Positions 11,513-24,080 of a stretch of DNA of 64,000 nt are shown here, in pieces. Position numbers and translations under genes: made by a program. Under the pieces are notes generated by a model. That model ran no database searches and was not told where the DNA came from. It worked only from the letters and a program-made list of their open reading frames with translations. The DNA is from Okapia johnstoni (lineage: Eukaryota > Chordata > Mammalia > Artiodactyla > Giraffidae), in assembly GCA_024291935.2 (NCBI GenBank), contig CM044322.1, forward strand, positions 67,261,405 through 67,325,404. The letters are read 5' to 3'. The stretch's first letter is position 1. Each line of letters opens with the position of its first letter.

Positions 11513-11870
11513 TTTTTTTTTTTAAGTTAGACTATAGTTGATTCACAATATGTTAGTTTCAAGTGTATAGCACAGTGATTTAGTTATATATATGTACTAG
11601 TTTAGTTATATATATATATATGTACATATATATATATTATTCCATCTACAAAAGAAATAGTCTCTTATGAAGCTATGAAGGTTAAACAAATTATACATGT
11701 ATTTTATATATATATATGTAATTTTTTTTTAAGATTCTTTCCCCTTATAAGTCATTATAAGATACTGAGCAGAGTTCCCTATGCTATACAGTAATCCCTT
11801 GTTGGTTATCTATTTATATATACTAGTGTGTATACATTAATCTTACTGGAATAAGAATATTTCACTCAAA
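11513..11870 (-). mobile_element. Artiodactyl L1 3' end, with AT microsatellite
   Basis: Starting with a T run (reversed poly-A), it reads GACTATAGTTGATTCACAA, TTTCAAGTGTATAGCAC, CCCTATGCTATACAGTA, GTTGGTTATCTATTTATA, the standard artiodactyl L1 3' untranslated sequence. TA/TATG repeats at 11,584-11,640 sit where the consensus has its own TA stretch. Confidence 0.8.
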
Positions 11871-13204
11871 ATATGGAATCCTCCTTTTAGCTATAGAACA
11901 TAGGTTGGAAGTATTAAAAATTCCAATACTATGGCTTTGCAACAATGGATGCCTTTGTAAGTCTTAACTTACTCTAGTCTTACCTGGTTGATAATATACT
12001 AAAAATCCTCTTCTCTGAAAGTAAACTACATAAATTGTCAATTAATATCTACCATCAGTAAAGAATATCAATCTATGTTCAGTAGTTTCAGTTTACATGT
12101 ACTTTGTAGCAAAAATGAAAAAGTGTTAGTTCATTCATATTCAGATACTTGGCTTGCACAGATTTGTGAACCACAATCTTAAATTTATTTGAAGTACTCT
12201 TTCTAGTCATAAGTCCCTGTAATAGTTTGATTTCCTGCAAATATGTCGGAAGCAATTCTGTCAGACCAAATACTCAAGATATTATGCTCATGTAATGTCA
12301 CTGACAATTCAAGTCACAGAACCACTAGTTAATAAATATTTTAGGGGAGGAGTTGAAGATTTGCTTATTTTCCAATAGAGGATAAAACACTGCTTTTTTG
12401 TCTTTGTGAATACTTTTCTTAGTTATGTGTCCAGGAATTATATCAAGTATATATGAGCTAAATAATACTGGATCCCTTAGTCATCTCCATTTGAATTCCC
12501 CCAAGGAAAAGGATGTCAATTTATATAAAAAAAATCCATAGGACTTGCAAGGCGTTTTTATCATTATTTAAATAAAAGTAACATTTTTTTTTTATATTTC
12601 TGTTTAACTAAAGAAAAAGGGAATTAGAAGGATTTGGGGATTAATTTTAAGAAATCTAAATTCATGACACAGAGATTGGTATTTGCATGTTTGGAATCTG
12701 CATTAATTTTTTCCTCCTTCCAATAGGATATAATAAAAAGAATCACAAATGTGAGTGATATTTTGGATATTTTCTAGCTTTGTGCCTATAATAAAACTAT
12801 GTAACCACTGTGTAAAATAAGAATAATGATACTTTCTACCTCATAGAATTACCGTGTGAATTCATATAAAACATCAATATATAAATAAAACATGTCATCT
12901 GTAAACTACTATATACAATAATAATATATCCTAGTAAGAATGATGATCCACAATATCAGTCTTTGGTAATAAACATGAAATTATTCTATTACTGGGTACT
13001 AAATTGTGTTTGGGGGATGTACAGGTGCATGTGCTTGTGTATTTTAAAAGATCTATTTACAAAAATAGTTTCCCATAGCCATTTCATCACCTGATTATAA
13101 CTATTGTGTTCCTAACATGACATGACCAACTGGAAATATTAAATAGAGTGGTGCTAGGATACAGGATCATGATTCATGTAGGACCTTTTCCTGAACTTAA
13201 AGTC
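11871..13204. other. AT-rich sequence; weak MIR fragment near 12,790-12,895
   Basis: TGTGTAAAATAAGAATAATG...CTACCTCATAGAATTACCGTG matches the MIR 3' half. Nothing else recognisable. Confidence 0.4.
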
Positions 13205-13460
13205 AGAGCTACGGAGTGCTAAAAAACAAGTATTCTGGCATCAGATAGAGCTGGGTTTAAATACTCTTACCTGTTCTGTATTCCTGATTATGTAACTTAA
13301 ACTCTCTAAGTTAAATCCAGTTTCCTATCTGAAAAATGATAATTATATTCTTACTTTGCTCACAGTGTTTTTCCAAGCAAATCTAGGAGATGGTACATGA
13401 GAGGTAAATAACAGAGTGCCTGTCTCAGTAAATGCTCAATAAATATTAGTTAATATTATG
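13205..13460 (+). mobile_element. MIR SINE, nearly full length
   Basis: All MIR landmarks appear in order: TAGAGCTGGGTTTAAAT, GATTATGTAACTTAAACTC, CAGTTTCCTATCTGAAAAAT, GAGTGCCTGTCTCAGTAAA, TGCTCAATAAATATTAGTTA. Confidence 0.8.
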
Positions 13461-13864
13461 GTTCATAATCTTACACAAAAATGGAGAAAAGAAAAATTAA
13501 CAATTATGAGGAGCTATCTAAAATCAAAAGTATGAAAAAGACAGGAATGACTCATATTTTAGTGTAGTTTTTCTATCAGTGACTATATTTTATAAGAAAT
13601 CAAGGTACTATAAACAAATTCTTGGAGAAAAAAGCTTCTTTGGTTAAAGTTTTTTGGAGTATTAGAAACAGAATAAGTATGTAAGTCAAAGAGGAGATTT
13701 ATGGTTTTGCTTCTATGAATTATTTTTCACTATTTCTATGTATAATGGGAGAACTGTGGCTTGACTAATTAGTACTTTAATTGTCAGAAGCCTCACATAA
13801 TAATTAACTTAAGAAAACAAGATTTAACATTGATGTCTGTGAGAATAAAAATATATTTACATGT
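13461..13864. other. Unannotated AT-rich sequence
   Basis: No feature recognised. Confidence 0.4.
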
Positions 13865-14487
13865 TGTCATGGTCTGATCTGAATGTTTGTGTCCCCTCAA
13901 AATTCATATGTTGAAATTCTAACCCCCAAGCATATTTTTAGGTGTAGTCTTTGGGGTGTGATTAGGTCATGAGGGTGGAGTCATTATAAGTGGGATTAGC
14001 TCCCTTGTAAAGGAGACCTCTAGGGCTTCTCTGGTGGCTCAGAAGGCAGTCTGCCTGCAATGCAGGAGACATGAGTTTGATCCCTGGGTTGGGAAAATCC
14101 CCTGGAGGAGGAAATGGCAACCCACTTCAGTATTCTTGCCTTCAGTATTGTCATGGTCTGATCTGAATGTTTGTGTCCCCTCAAAATTCATATGATGAAA
14201 TTCTAACCCCATGAAGAATTCCGTGGACAGAGGAGCCTAGCAGGGTACAGTCCATGGGGTAACAAAGAGTCAGACATGACTGAGCAACTAACAGAGTGAT
14301 CTTTAGCCCCTTCCACCATATGAGGATACAAAGAGAGTTCTGTGATCAAAATGGGACCATCACTTAAAGGTGCTTCCACCCTTATCTTAGACTTATGGCT
14401 TTCACACTGTGAGAGATAGATTTTGGTTGTTTATAAGCTACCCAGCCTGTGCTATTTTGTTACAGCAGTGCAAACAGACTAAGGCAC
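13865..14487 (+). mobile_element. MaLR-type LTR (MST/MLT1 group) interrupted by a SINE
   Basis: It opens TGTCATGGTCTGATCTGAAT and carries GATTAGGTCATGAGGGTGGA, CCCCTTCCACCATATGAGGA and ATAAGCTACCCAG. It ends CAAACAGACTAAGGCACA, the standard MaLR ending. A Bov-tA SINE at 14,033-14,294 splits it. No internal MaLR sequence follows. Confidence 0.8.
14033..14294 (+). mobile_element. Bov-tA SINE containing a copied piece of its host LTR
   Basis: SINE head GGGCTTCTCTGGTGGCTCAG through TATTCTTGCC. Then TTCAGTATT is repeated and a 63-base copy of the LTR start (14,148-14,210, one mismatch to 13,864-13,926) takes the place of the usual GGAGAATCCC. The SINE resumes at ATTCCGTGGACAGAGGAGCC. The copy must post-date SINE insertion or have arisen during it. 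Confidence 0.88.
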
Positions 14488-16779
14488 ATATTTCATATGC
14501 AATGATTCTAGAAATATATTTATATAGTTCAATAAGGAAATGAAAAGTTCACATGGCTACTCCAACAATTTTCATTTGAAATGAAAATTTTATCTTTATA
14601 AAAGTAACATCATTTTCCAAATATTTATAACTTCATATTGTTGAAAAAACAAAAAGTTATACCTTCATAATAATGACTTGAAGACTTTATAAATAAGATG
14701 TTTCTTATGTGAAACTGCTTAATTATTTTAACTTTCAGAAAAGTATAAAGTGTGAAATTCCCAAGATATAGTAAATATTCTTTTCCACACTTTACATATA
14801 TACACACTCATAGGTGACACAATTCAGCTATCTCTCAATTTTTAATTGAACAGTTATTCATGTCATAGTTTACTGAGCATCTGTGGAACAAAGTGGTATT
14901 TTAAAACAAAGCAATTCACCCAGTAGTTTGAGAGTGAGTGTTAATAATCTGGATTCATGACTCCCTTAAGAATAGCTTTACAGCTTTTATAATAGACTTA
15001 AACTGTGCCAGCTAATTTATGACTGAAGACATTCTGAATTGATGCTAAAGAAGAAAACAGAGGAAAATGAAATCATTGGAGATGTGTTAGTTGAACATTT
15101 TATGAAAGAATTCCTATAAAAGGTTTTCCATTACAGAAAGGTTATATTATCATAATATTTGAGAGATCATTGAAATTTAAACCCATAAGCACCATAGCTA
15201 GTGACTCTGGGTCCCCCTGATATTTCTTTTTATTAGTATAAATCCACAGAAAGATGTCTCTCCAGTTTTCAATAAAGACTCAGTTTTTAGTCTAAGAAAA
15301 GATAGAAAATAGTTACATCGTATTTAGATGTATTTTCAGAATCAGAAATAAATAAAGAATAAGCAATATTATGGTCTTAAAAGCTGCTGTATTTGGAATC
15401 AAATGCTGGGTTATATTTTTAATCACACCAGGCCAATGCTTCATGACTTTGGGAAAATCAACTAAGATTCTTGAAAATAGTGATAGCAATTCTTATCCTA
15501 GTTTTCATAGCAAAAATAAACAAAAACTTACAAGAAAATAGTAGCAAACATCTCATATAAATTCTAAAGCCAAATAATTACTCAGGAATTCAGGTTCAAA
15601 TAATAGATTTTGTAAAGCTAATAGCTTGATGGAATAATGAACATTATTCTAATAGTTTGACTTCATCCATATCTAGAAATAAGATAATTCATATACATGT
15701 TCTCTTGGGTACATTTCAATTTCATCTATTTTTCTATAAAGTTTACTAGTAGTAGTTAGAATCTCCATTAACTATTAACTCACCAATTCAACCCAATAAC
15801 TTCAAAAGTCACTGTTTAATTCTATGTCCAAGTGAAAAATATTTCAGATTCTCTGCTTAAAGATAACATTGCATAATCTCCAGACTTATGTCCCTTGTTT
15901 TCCACTATGGTCAGAACATGTGTTTTCCTCTTCCTCCGCATCCCCTCATCCCCAAGCCCCGCTTCCTTTCTGTCTCTCTTTCTCTCTCTGCCCTGTCCCT
16001 CTCTGTCATATGTAACACCCTTCTGTTATTATCTGTAAAAGAAAAATCAAACTTAGTCAGCTAATTTTCTATTTATCATTTAAAACTCTTTTTTGGTTAT
16101 TTATGTGTTGTAAATGTACACATGAAATTATATCTTCACACATCTTTGTGATCTGGTTTCAATGTGTATATGTGGGGTGGGCATGTGTTTAACTAAATCT
16201 CTGCTTTCTTTGCTCTCTGTGAAATTTGAAACCCAGCTAGTTCATTATCTCGATATTATTTCTCATATTGGTCACTGATTTTTTTTTCCCTTGAGCCTTC
16301 AATGCTGTCATTCAGAAACAACTGGTGTACAGTGTTTCAATTAGTCTGTGCCTTTCCTAGTGCTTTAAGCCCAGAAAATCATACATTTTTCTTCTCTGTT
16401 TACGATCTTGAATAGTGTTATTATGTAATTACTAACTACATGGTAGATGTCTTCCCTTAAGACACAAATTAATTTTATCATTAGCCTAAATATTAATTTA
16501 ATTAATATGTTAATTAACCATAAATTATTAAAATTAATTATTTTAATTTCATTAATTTAAATAACTCATCTCTGTTCATAAAAGAAAACTGAGAAATAAT
16601 TTTGACTTTATTTTCACTGGTTGTGTTATTTTCCTAGGAACCTCATAGAGTGATTCATAAGTATGCAGACATTAGGGAGCATATTACGTTACTCATTTTA
16701 CTTTTTATCACATGATTAGGAAGTTGCATTTCTAAAGAACTACTTTAGTTTTTAAATTTTTGTAAACCAGTGTCTGAGG
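14488..16779. other. Mostly unique AT-rich sequence; weak MIR near 15,378-15,520
   Basis: Only a decayed MIR-like stretch (TTTGGAATCAAATGCTGGG, ATGACTTTGGGAAAATCAAC), a pyrimidine-rich run at 15,966-16,000 and an AT palindromic zone at 16,470-16,560 (repeated TTAATT/AATTAA) can be seen. Confidence 0.4.
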
Positions 16780-17270
16780 GGCATGTATGGATATTAAGGA
16801 TATCGGATAATGGTGGAAGATTAAGCCAGATCAGGCAGAATTTATTGATGTGGGCTCAGTAAGCACGTAAAGCTGCAGTTTGGGGAGTCAGAAAGGGCTC
16901 TAAGGGTTGTAACAACTAACACAGCAAGCAGAGTATTCAGGCCATGATGGCCAAATGGAGGCTCTGTTTTTTCCTTTTTGACTCTGGCTTGCTAACTGGT
17001 TGTACCACCTGCTGATAAGCACACTTGCTGAGTTGTGCCCCTGCCTACTGTCAACTGTTTTATTTGAGCTGCACAGTTTTATGTTGCATTTGTTCAGCCC
17101 TCTCATGCTTCTGTCTGGGTTTCACCAATTTAAGCCAGAAGCTTCAATCTTTGGCACTTAAGGACAAGAGGATGGAGCTGGGGCTCTGTGTCACAGGTCT
17201 CAGACTTCTGTGTGTGATTCATATTGAATTGCGTGTCTAGATTCTAATAAAGGGCATGACTGACACTAAG
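16780..17270 (+). repeat. Unclassified LTR-like block
   Basis: A more GC-rich segment that includes AATAAA at about 17,245-17,250. Its promoter-poor, CpG-poor character and AATAAA suggest a decayed LTR, but no family was recognised. The open frames here are short and not protein-like. Confidence 0.25.
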
Positions 17271-18859
17271 TTCAGGGGAAGATCCTTATCCCATGACCAT
17301 TGGCTGTGTGTCTAAAGCAGACATCAAACTCCATTGCACGGAGCGCTGGGGGAAAATGCTGACACCCAGGGTACCACAGAGGTAGATTATGTGGTTACTT
17401 GTGCAGAGGAAGAATAGTTCATGCTGAGATCCACACTCCTGAAAACAGCTCACTGGGACCCTACAAAATGCTTCTGCTGCTGCTGCCTGTACCTCTGCAA
17501 CAACAAAGATGCTGATACACAGAGTCATAAGGAGAAGTACCCATGGGACACTGTGGCTTAATTAAATCTCAATGAATATTAATATTCTTATGTAAAGAAT
17601 CTATATAAAACAGTATTATTGATCCAAGTATATCAAGGATTAGAAATTATCACTCCCTTCTGAAAACTGGAAGGACTCATATCAGCTTTATAATTTTACA
17701 TTCAGTTCTGATTTTGTAGACTCCAGCAGCCATGCACCAAGAAGCTGTGAGTAAAGGCTTAATTTATTTCCTGTGCCAGGGCAAAATGAAAGAATGATGT
17801 GCATGCAGTTTAAGCCATTAAGTGAACAGAAAGCCAGAGCTATATAGTTAAATCAAACAGATTGGATTCATTTAAATAGCTTCTTGCTACTAGATGTGCC
17901 AGTGTGATTCTTAAGTTGAAGTAAGTACGTAATGCAAATAAGAAATGCTTTCCTAGGGTTGAAAATAAACAAGACAAGAATTAGTAGAGCTAGGAAATAT
18001 TAGAAAAAGGAGCAATAGAATAAATAAATAAAAGTATTCAAGGGTAAAAATTTTATAAGAGGAAAGTAAAAATAAGAGGAAAGTAAAAGAAAATTATATA
18101 TCAGCTCAGACTCATGGCGTATGTATGTGTATGAATTATAATGCATTTCAGGTTAGTGAATATATCTATATTTGAAAATATTATAAGATGTTTATCCAAA
18201 TCACTGGAATACTTACTATTTTTTTATTTGTAAATTTAAGTGTATTGATACAAACATTTTCTGAAGCAGTGTCATCTACTCAAAAATAATGCAACAGTGA
18301 AAAATGATGAGAAAAGATCTATGTTAGTCCATGTACCGTGCTGCATAAAATTATTTCCAATCAACTACGAACAATTCATTTAACACATTTCCTATATTTT
18401 TCTAATTAGTGAAGTGATAATAATAATCTCCCTACTTAATTTCCACTCTGCTATGCATAGAGAACAACCCAAGTTCACACACAGCTAATAAAAGTAGGAG
18501 ACAAGTTTAAACATATATTATGTGGTTCCAAGTCCAGTGCTTATTTGGTCAGGCAAAATAATTGGATAAATGATTCTTCTGGGAGCAGAGACAGAAGGAA
18601 CATAAAGAATGACTAGAACATAGAAGAGTCTTAAATCCAGGAACAAGAAATTGACTTGATATGACAGGCATCAAAAATTCACTATATGAGTCATGCAAGG
18701 AAAATGATCATTCATCTGTATGAATTATGCAAGATCTTGAAGGGAAGAGAATTTGGATACAGTATATCCACCAAGAAGTCATTAAATCCAAGAATAGGCA
18801 TGAAAAATTCACGCCCACTTACTGAGAAATTTTTCTTATGTGTTTGCTGACTCATTCCA
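17271..18859. other. Unannotated sequence; MIR/L2-like bit near 18,470-18,550
   Basis: A CTG-repeat run (GCTTCTGCTGCTGCTGCC, near 17,471) gives part of an 80-codon minus-strand frame that is not protein-like. GCTAATAAAAGTAGGAGACAAGTTTAAAC near 18,485 recalls a MIR 3' half. Confidence 0.35.
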
Positions 18860-19420
18860 AGCACCTAGGTGAGTGCATCTGCAGCCCGGTGGTGTTGCAG
18901 CCTGGCGGAGCAGAGGCCAGAACCTGCCCCATAACTCAAGGGTGTGACTAACTGCGCCCTTGTGATTGTCCCAGTAAGCATGCCCAACGGACATACTTGG
19001 GGTGGGACCGTGCTCTCTGCTCCTCTTCACTGCCTGCCCCTGCTTCCATCCCCATGGAAACAAAGCAAGATGTTCCTGAGCAACCGCAGGGTCTTAATTT
19101 TACTCCCTCTTTATCGCGCGCTGATCAAACTCCTCAGTATAGCTATTTCCTAGTTATCTCATGTGACTTCTACCAATAAAAGTGCGTGCTGAAAGGGGAG
19201 GTTTTGTCTTCCTGCCATGGAGAGCAGGAGGGCCCCCTGACTCCCTGCTTGCCAAATTATATGTGTCTGTTTTTTCATTATGTGCTTGCCACGTTTCAGG
19301 TCTTTCTCACCCGCTGTGCTGGACATTGGCATGGCTGTGCTCAGGAAATGTCTCTAATTCTGGGAGATAAGACGGGGAGGATCAGGCAGATAATGAGTTT
19401 TCTTCATGTTTAGGAATTAG
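18860..19420 (+). mobile_element. Possible solo LTR, family not recognised
   Basis: GC-rich block with AATAAAAGTGCG near 19,176, followed by a pyrimidine-rich U5-like segment (GTTTTGTCTTCCTGCCATGG). It contains rare CpG-rich text (TATCGCGCGCTG, near 19,112). The layout of U3, polyadenylation signal and U5 fits an ERV LTR. The overlapping 60-75-codon frames have no recognisable protein. Confidence 0.4.
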
Positions 19421-19913
19421 AACAGCGAGCATAGAAAACACAAAGGTGCCCTCCATCAAGCTCAAAGTAATGACTGAAGCTACAAGATTCAACCACTGTT
19501 TCAAGGTCATGTGCAGAAGAAGAGGGAAGACTATACACATAGCTTTGGTAAAGGCCTGGTTATGGTTCAAGTGTCAGTTCCCGTATTGATTCTCATACAA
19601 AGCACTTTGAAATCTCAAAGCAGGTGATGGAAAAGAGAGAAGTGGTCAGAAATTGGCAGAGTTTCCTTCAGTGAACTCTAATGATAAAAAAAAAAAAGAG
19701 GCTCTTGTATCAGTATGTGATTAAACTCAAATCCAGGTCTGCTAATTCCTAAGTTTTTATTTTATCAAGTTAAAGTGTCTAAGTCTCTGCTCATTTACAA
19801 ATGGGAATAACATCATCTGCCATATTAGCTTACAGTGTGGATTAAATAAAAAAGTGTTCAGCACTGGGCAGAGATCAAGATTAACACTCTTGGGGAGACA
19901 ATCTGCAGTGAAA
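19421..19913. other. Unannotated sequence
   Basis: No repeat recognised apart from an A run at 19,686-19,697. Confidence 0.4.
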
Positions 19914-21412
19914 CTTCAGTTCAGTTCAGTCACTCAGTCATGTCCAGCCCTTTGCAACCCCATGGACTGCAGCACACCAGGATTTCCTGTCCGTCACCAA
20001 CTCCCAGAGTTTACCGAAACTCATGTCCATTGAGTCAGTGATGCCATCCAACCATCTCATCCTCTGTCATCCCCTTCTTCTCTTGACTTCAATTTTTCCT
20101 AGCATCAAGGTCTTTTCAAATGAATCAGGTCTTCGCATCAGGTGGCCAAAGTATTGGAGTTTCAGCTTCAACATCAGCCTTTCCAGTGAATATTCAGGAC
20201 TGATTTCCTTTAGGATAGACTGGTTGGATCTCCTTGCAGTCCAAGGAACTCTCAAGAGTCTTCTCCAACACCACAGTTCAAAAGCATCAGTTCTTCGGCG
20301 CTCAGCTTTCTTTATGGTCCAACTCTTACATCCATACATGACTACTGGAAAAACCATAGCTTTGATTATATGGACCTTTGTTGGCCAAGTAATGTCTCTG
20401 CTTTTTAATATTCTGTCTAGATTGGTCATAGCTTTTCTTCCAAGGAGCAAGTGTCTTTTTTTTTTAATTTATTTATTTTAGTTGGAGGCTAATTACTTTA
20501 CAATATTGTAGTGGTTTTTGCCATATGAATCAGCCATGGGTTTACATGTGTTCCCCATCCTGAACCCCTCCCACCTCCCTCCCCATCATCATCCCATTGC
20601 ACCAGCCCTGAGCCCTTGTCTTGTGCATCGAACCTGGACTGGCAAGTGTCTTTTAATTTCATGGCCGCAGTCACCATCTGCAGGGATTTTGGAGCCCCCC
20701 CCAAAATAAAGTCTGTCACTGTTTCCATTGTTTCCCCATTTATTTGCCATGAAGTGATGGGGCCGGATGCCATGATCTTAGTTTTCTTAACATCAAGCTT
20801 TAAGCCAACACTTTCATTCCCCTCTTTCACTTTCATCAAAAGGTTCTTTAATTTTTCTTCACTTTCTGCCATAAGGGTGATATCATCTGCATATCTGAGG
20901 TTATTGATATTTCTCCTGGCAGTCTTGATTCCAGCTTATGCTTCATCCAGTCCAGCATTTCCCATGATGTACTCTGCATAGAAGTTAAATAAGCAGGGTC
21001 ACAATATACAGCCTTGACATACTCCTTTCCCAATTTGGAACCAGTCTGTTGTTCCATGTCCAGTTCTAACTGATGCTTCTTGACTTGCATACATATTTTT
21101 CAGGAGGCAGGTCAGATGGTCTGGTATTCCCATCTCTTTAAGAATTTTCCACACTTTGTTGTGATACACACAAGCAAAGGCTGTAGCATAGTCAATAAAA
21201 CGGAAGTAGATGTTTTTCTGGAATTCTCTTGCTTTTTTGATGATCCAGAGGATGTTGGCAATTTGTTCTCTGGTTCCTCTGCCTTTTCTAAATCCAGCTT
21301 GAACATCTGGAAGTTCATGGTGCAGGTACTGGTGAAACCTTGCTTGGATAATTTTGGAGCATTACTTTGCTAATATGTGAGATGAGTGGAATTGTGTGGT
21401 AGTTTGAACATT
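19914..21412 (-). mobile_element. BovB LINE fragment with nested L1
   Basis: The BovB tail is at 19,914 and the text runs back into the reverse transcriptase, stopping near 21,412 in the segment GTAGTTTGAACATTG. The RT motif YADD is readable at about 20,883-20,894. Frames at 20,067-20,450, 20,498-20,872, 20,848-21,090 and 21,112-21,318 (minus) are broken ORF2. An L1 3' end is inserted at 20,460-20,641. Confidence 0.95.
20460..20641 (-). mobile_element. L1 3' end inserted in BovB
   Basis: The reversed L1 tail (T run, then ATTTATTTATTTTAGTTGG, ACTTTACAATATTGTAG, GTGTTCCCCATCCTGAACCC) is bracketed by the exact 13-base repeat GCAAGTGTCTTTT (20,447-20,459 and 20,642-20,654). The target reads CTTTT/AATTT, the preferred L1 endonuclease site for this orientation. 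Confidence 0.92.
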
Positions 21413-21599
21413 GTTTAGTCCACACTTAGATCGTGGTGTACTTTCTAGAATCCAAAGATGAAGTCCCATCCTAGGATAGGAGGTAAATCTTTGCCTCTCG
21501 TTGATGTCCTGAGTTGTAGAGCCAATCCCAGGACAGGAGATTAGAGACAAGCTTTCAGATGAACGATCACAGTAGCAGCATCTAAAATGAGTTGTTCTT
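21413..21599. other. Unannotated sequence
   Basis: CATCCTAGGATAGGAGG and CAATCCCAGGACAGGAGATTAG form a loose internal repetition. Origin not recognised. Confidence 0.3.
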
Positions 21600-21742
21600 G
21601 GGACTTCCTAGGTGGTCCAGAGGTTGAAACTTTGTCTCCAATATGGGGGATGTGGGTTCGATTCCTGGTCCAGGAGCTAAGATCTCCCATGCCTTGGGAC
21701 CAAAAAAGTGAAAATAAATAAATAAATAAATAAATAAATAAA
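21600..21742 (+). mobile_element. CHR-2-type tRNA-derived SINE with AAAT tail
   Basis: GGGACTTCCTAGGTGGTCCAG, B box GGTTCGATTCC, then AGGAGCTAAGATCTCCCATG and an (AAAT)n tail at 21,711-21,742. This is the cetartiodactyl CHR type, lacking the BovB-derived half. Confidence 0.85.
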
Positions 21743-21847
21743 ATGGAAGCAATATTGTAAGAAATTCAACAAAGACTTAAAATAATTTTTTAAATAGAAT
21801 TAGTTGTTATAGGCAGGAACTGAACAGAAAAAAGAGGAGGAAAAGAA

Positions 21848-21950
21848 ATAAACCATGTACACCCATGCTGGATTCATGTCAATGTATGGCAAAACAAATA
21901 CAACATTGTAAAGTTAAAAATAGGTAAATACACTAATTTAAAATAAGAAA
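21848..21950 (+). mobile_element. L1 3' end
   Basis: ACACCCATGCTGGATTCATG, TCAATGTATGGCAAAAC, TACAACATTGTAAAGTTAA: the forward version of the L1 tail seen reversed at 20,460. Confidence 0.75.
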
Positions 21951-24080
21951 AAAAGAAACCATGATAAGCAAGAGTAATTCATAAAATGAAAACAGACAAT
22001 AAAATGTTAAGATGTAAGAGATAATGAACCCAGTTAAGTATCTATGATGATTAAACAAATCACAGGTAATTAAAAATGCCAATGATTTTGGCTAAAGGAG
22101 ATTTTTAGTAAGAATAGGATTGATTAAAGACAGGGAAAACTGGGAGACATGGATAAGAAATAGAATGGACTTCATATATGAACTCTTCTGAGAATTTAAC
22201 AGCAAGAGTGAAATAAGAAAAAAATAGAATAAAAGGAGAAAGTTTTTTGAGTTTTGTGAAAACCTGAAGATATTTGAAGGTTGAGAAAGAGAGAGAGAGA
22301 AAAGTTGGAAAGAACAAATTGTAGAAGAAAAAACTAGAATTACAAGGATAAATATATTTTAATATCTAAAGTGCAGCTAGAGCTTTTTCTTCATAAAAGG
22401 ATTTTGAGCAGATACTTATATTGGAAAACTCAAACTTCCAGAAAATTAGAGAGAAGAAGGTTAGTTTACATAGGGAATTACCTGGAGGATATTAAGACCT
22501 AGAATAGTAATTATGAGAAAGAAAGCAATTACAGGAAGAAAGTTACAAGTCAACTTTCAATTGGCTACAAAAATTCAGAAATGAGCCAAACCTTTGACTT
22601 TCTGCATCTGAAATGGTAAGTTAGAGAAAAGAGGAGATAGTAAAGCTTGACATCTGAATAAAAAGTGCAGAACATATGAATCAACATGGAAAACTACAAC
22701 AGGACCAAAATCTACATTCAGAAAATTAACTCCACTTTCAAACATGAAGCTATATAATTTTTAACCAAATGAAAACTCCTTTCTGGGACATGGTGTGACC
22801 ACTAACTAGTGTTTCTACCACCGTGGACCAAGTCTGAATTCACACTCGAGAATGCCTTTAGGAGAGGCAAGGTGAAGCAATTTGGCTTGTGACATGTTCT
22901 TGAAATGCTTCCTGAAATAATGTCTGCCAGTGCATTATAAATAAAATGAAAACTTGTGAATCATGGCAAGCCAAATACTGGTACAAATGCAAAATTTTAG
23001 GAATAAAAGTTTAATCTCATTTGTAACTTTTCAAAGCATTATGAAACATATTCTACTAAATAAACCATAAACTCTCTAAGATGAGCTCACCAAATCTTGC
23101 CTTTGCCATACCTGTGTTCTGCATCAAATTAGAATTTCAATTTGTGTCACCAGTAGGCAGCCATGGTAGCTGTAACCACTGAGCAACTTCATGCTACACA
23201 AATGTTAGATTGTCTATGTACCATCATGTGAAAAAGTTGGAAAGCAGCTAAAACATTCTTACAGTCCAAAGAAAAGCTTCCTTAGTACATATATTTTGTA
23301 AATTCCAAAGGAATCAATATATAGAAAAACAAAATTAGAATATTTAAGAATATAACAGATCTGGAGCTTATAATGTAGAATGTTCAGAATAATTTAATGA
23401 ACAGTTTACATTGATTATATGGCTTCAAATCATAGAGAAAACATCAGTCATTCTGTCAAAATTTCGGGAATTTTGATAACATAGAGCTTCTCTCTGAATT
23501 TCAACGAGTTCAAAAATAGACTCATAATTTTGGTTGTAATTTTATCACAAAAGGTTTACATTTGTGATTGTATTCCACAGTGGGCTGAATTGTACCACTG
23601 TTTGACATTCAAAATGAAATTTTTAAAGTTGAAAATATTTATATTTGCAATAGTTTTTTAATTCTATTAATGTTTGGGAGCTTATGTTAAGTTCTAAGGT
23701 CCTAATGACAGTTATCTAACACAATCTACATGAAGAAAATGGAAAATAAAATAAAAAAATGCAAATCACATTAAGATAAATCAAGATCTCAGGAATATGA
23801 ATGTATAAGAAGGAATCCATCTCAGGTCCTATTGTTCCCATAACTGTTTCTAAGGGGTCCGGCCTATTTAAGAAGCAAATCGAAGTTTTGTTTTATATCA
23901 AGACCCTCATTCCCTTTCAGTTCCAGTTGACTGCACTGATGGTAACACATCCATTGAGGACTGATAATCAACTGCCAGTAAGTGACCAACTGGCCATGAC
24001 CCTACCCAGTAAAGCATGTGATTGGATTAATGCATAAAAATAATTTGAAGACAAATAGGTAACACTAATTTTCAATCATA
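21951..24080. other. Unannotated AT-rich sequence
   Basis: About 2.1 kb without a recognised repeat or gene. A purine-rich GAGA run lies near 22,285-22,302. The frame at 23,801-24,037 is not protein-like. Confidence 0.4.

Noticed and set aside
17286..17528. 80-codon minus-strand frame with an alanine run
   Set aside because: The alanines come from a CTG repeat; no other protein-like feature or splice signal.
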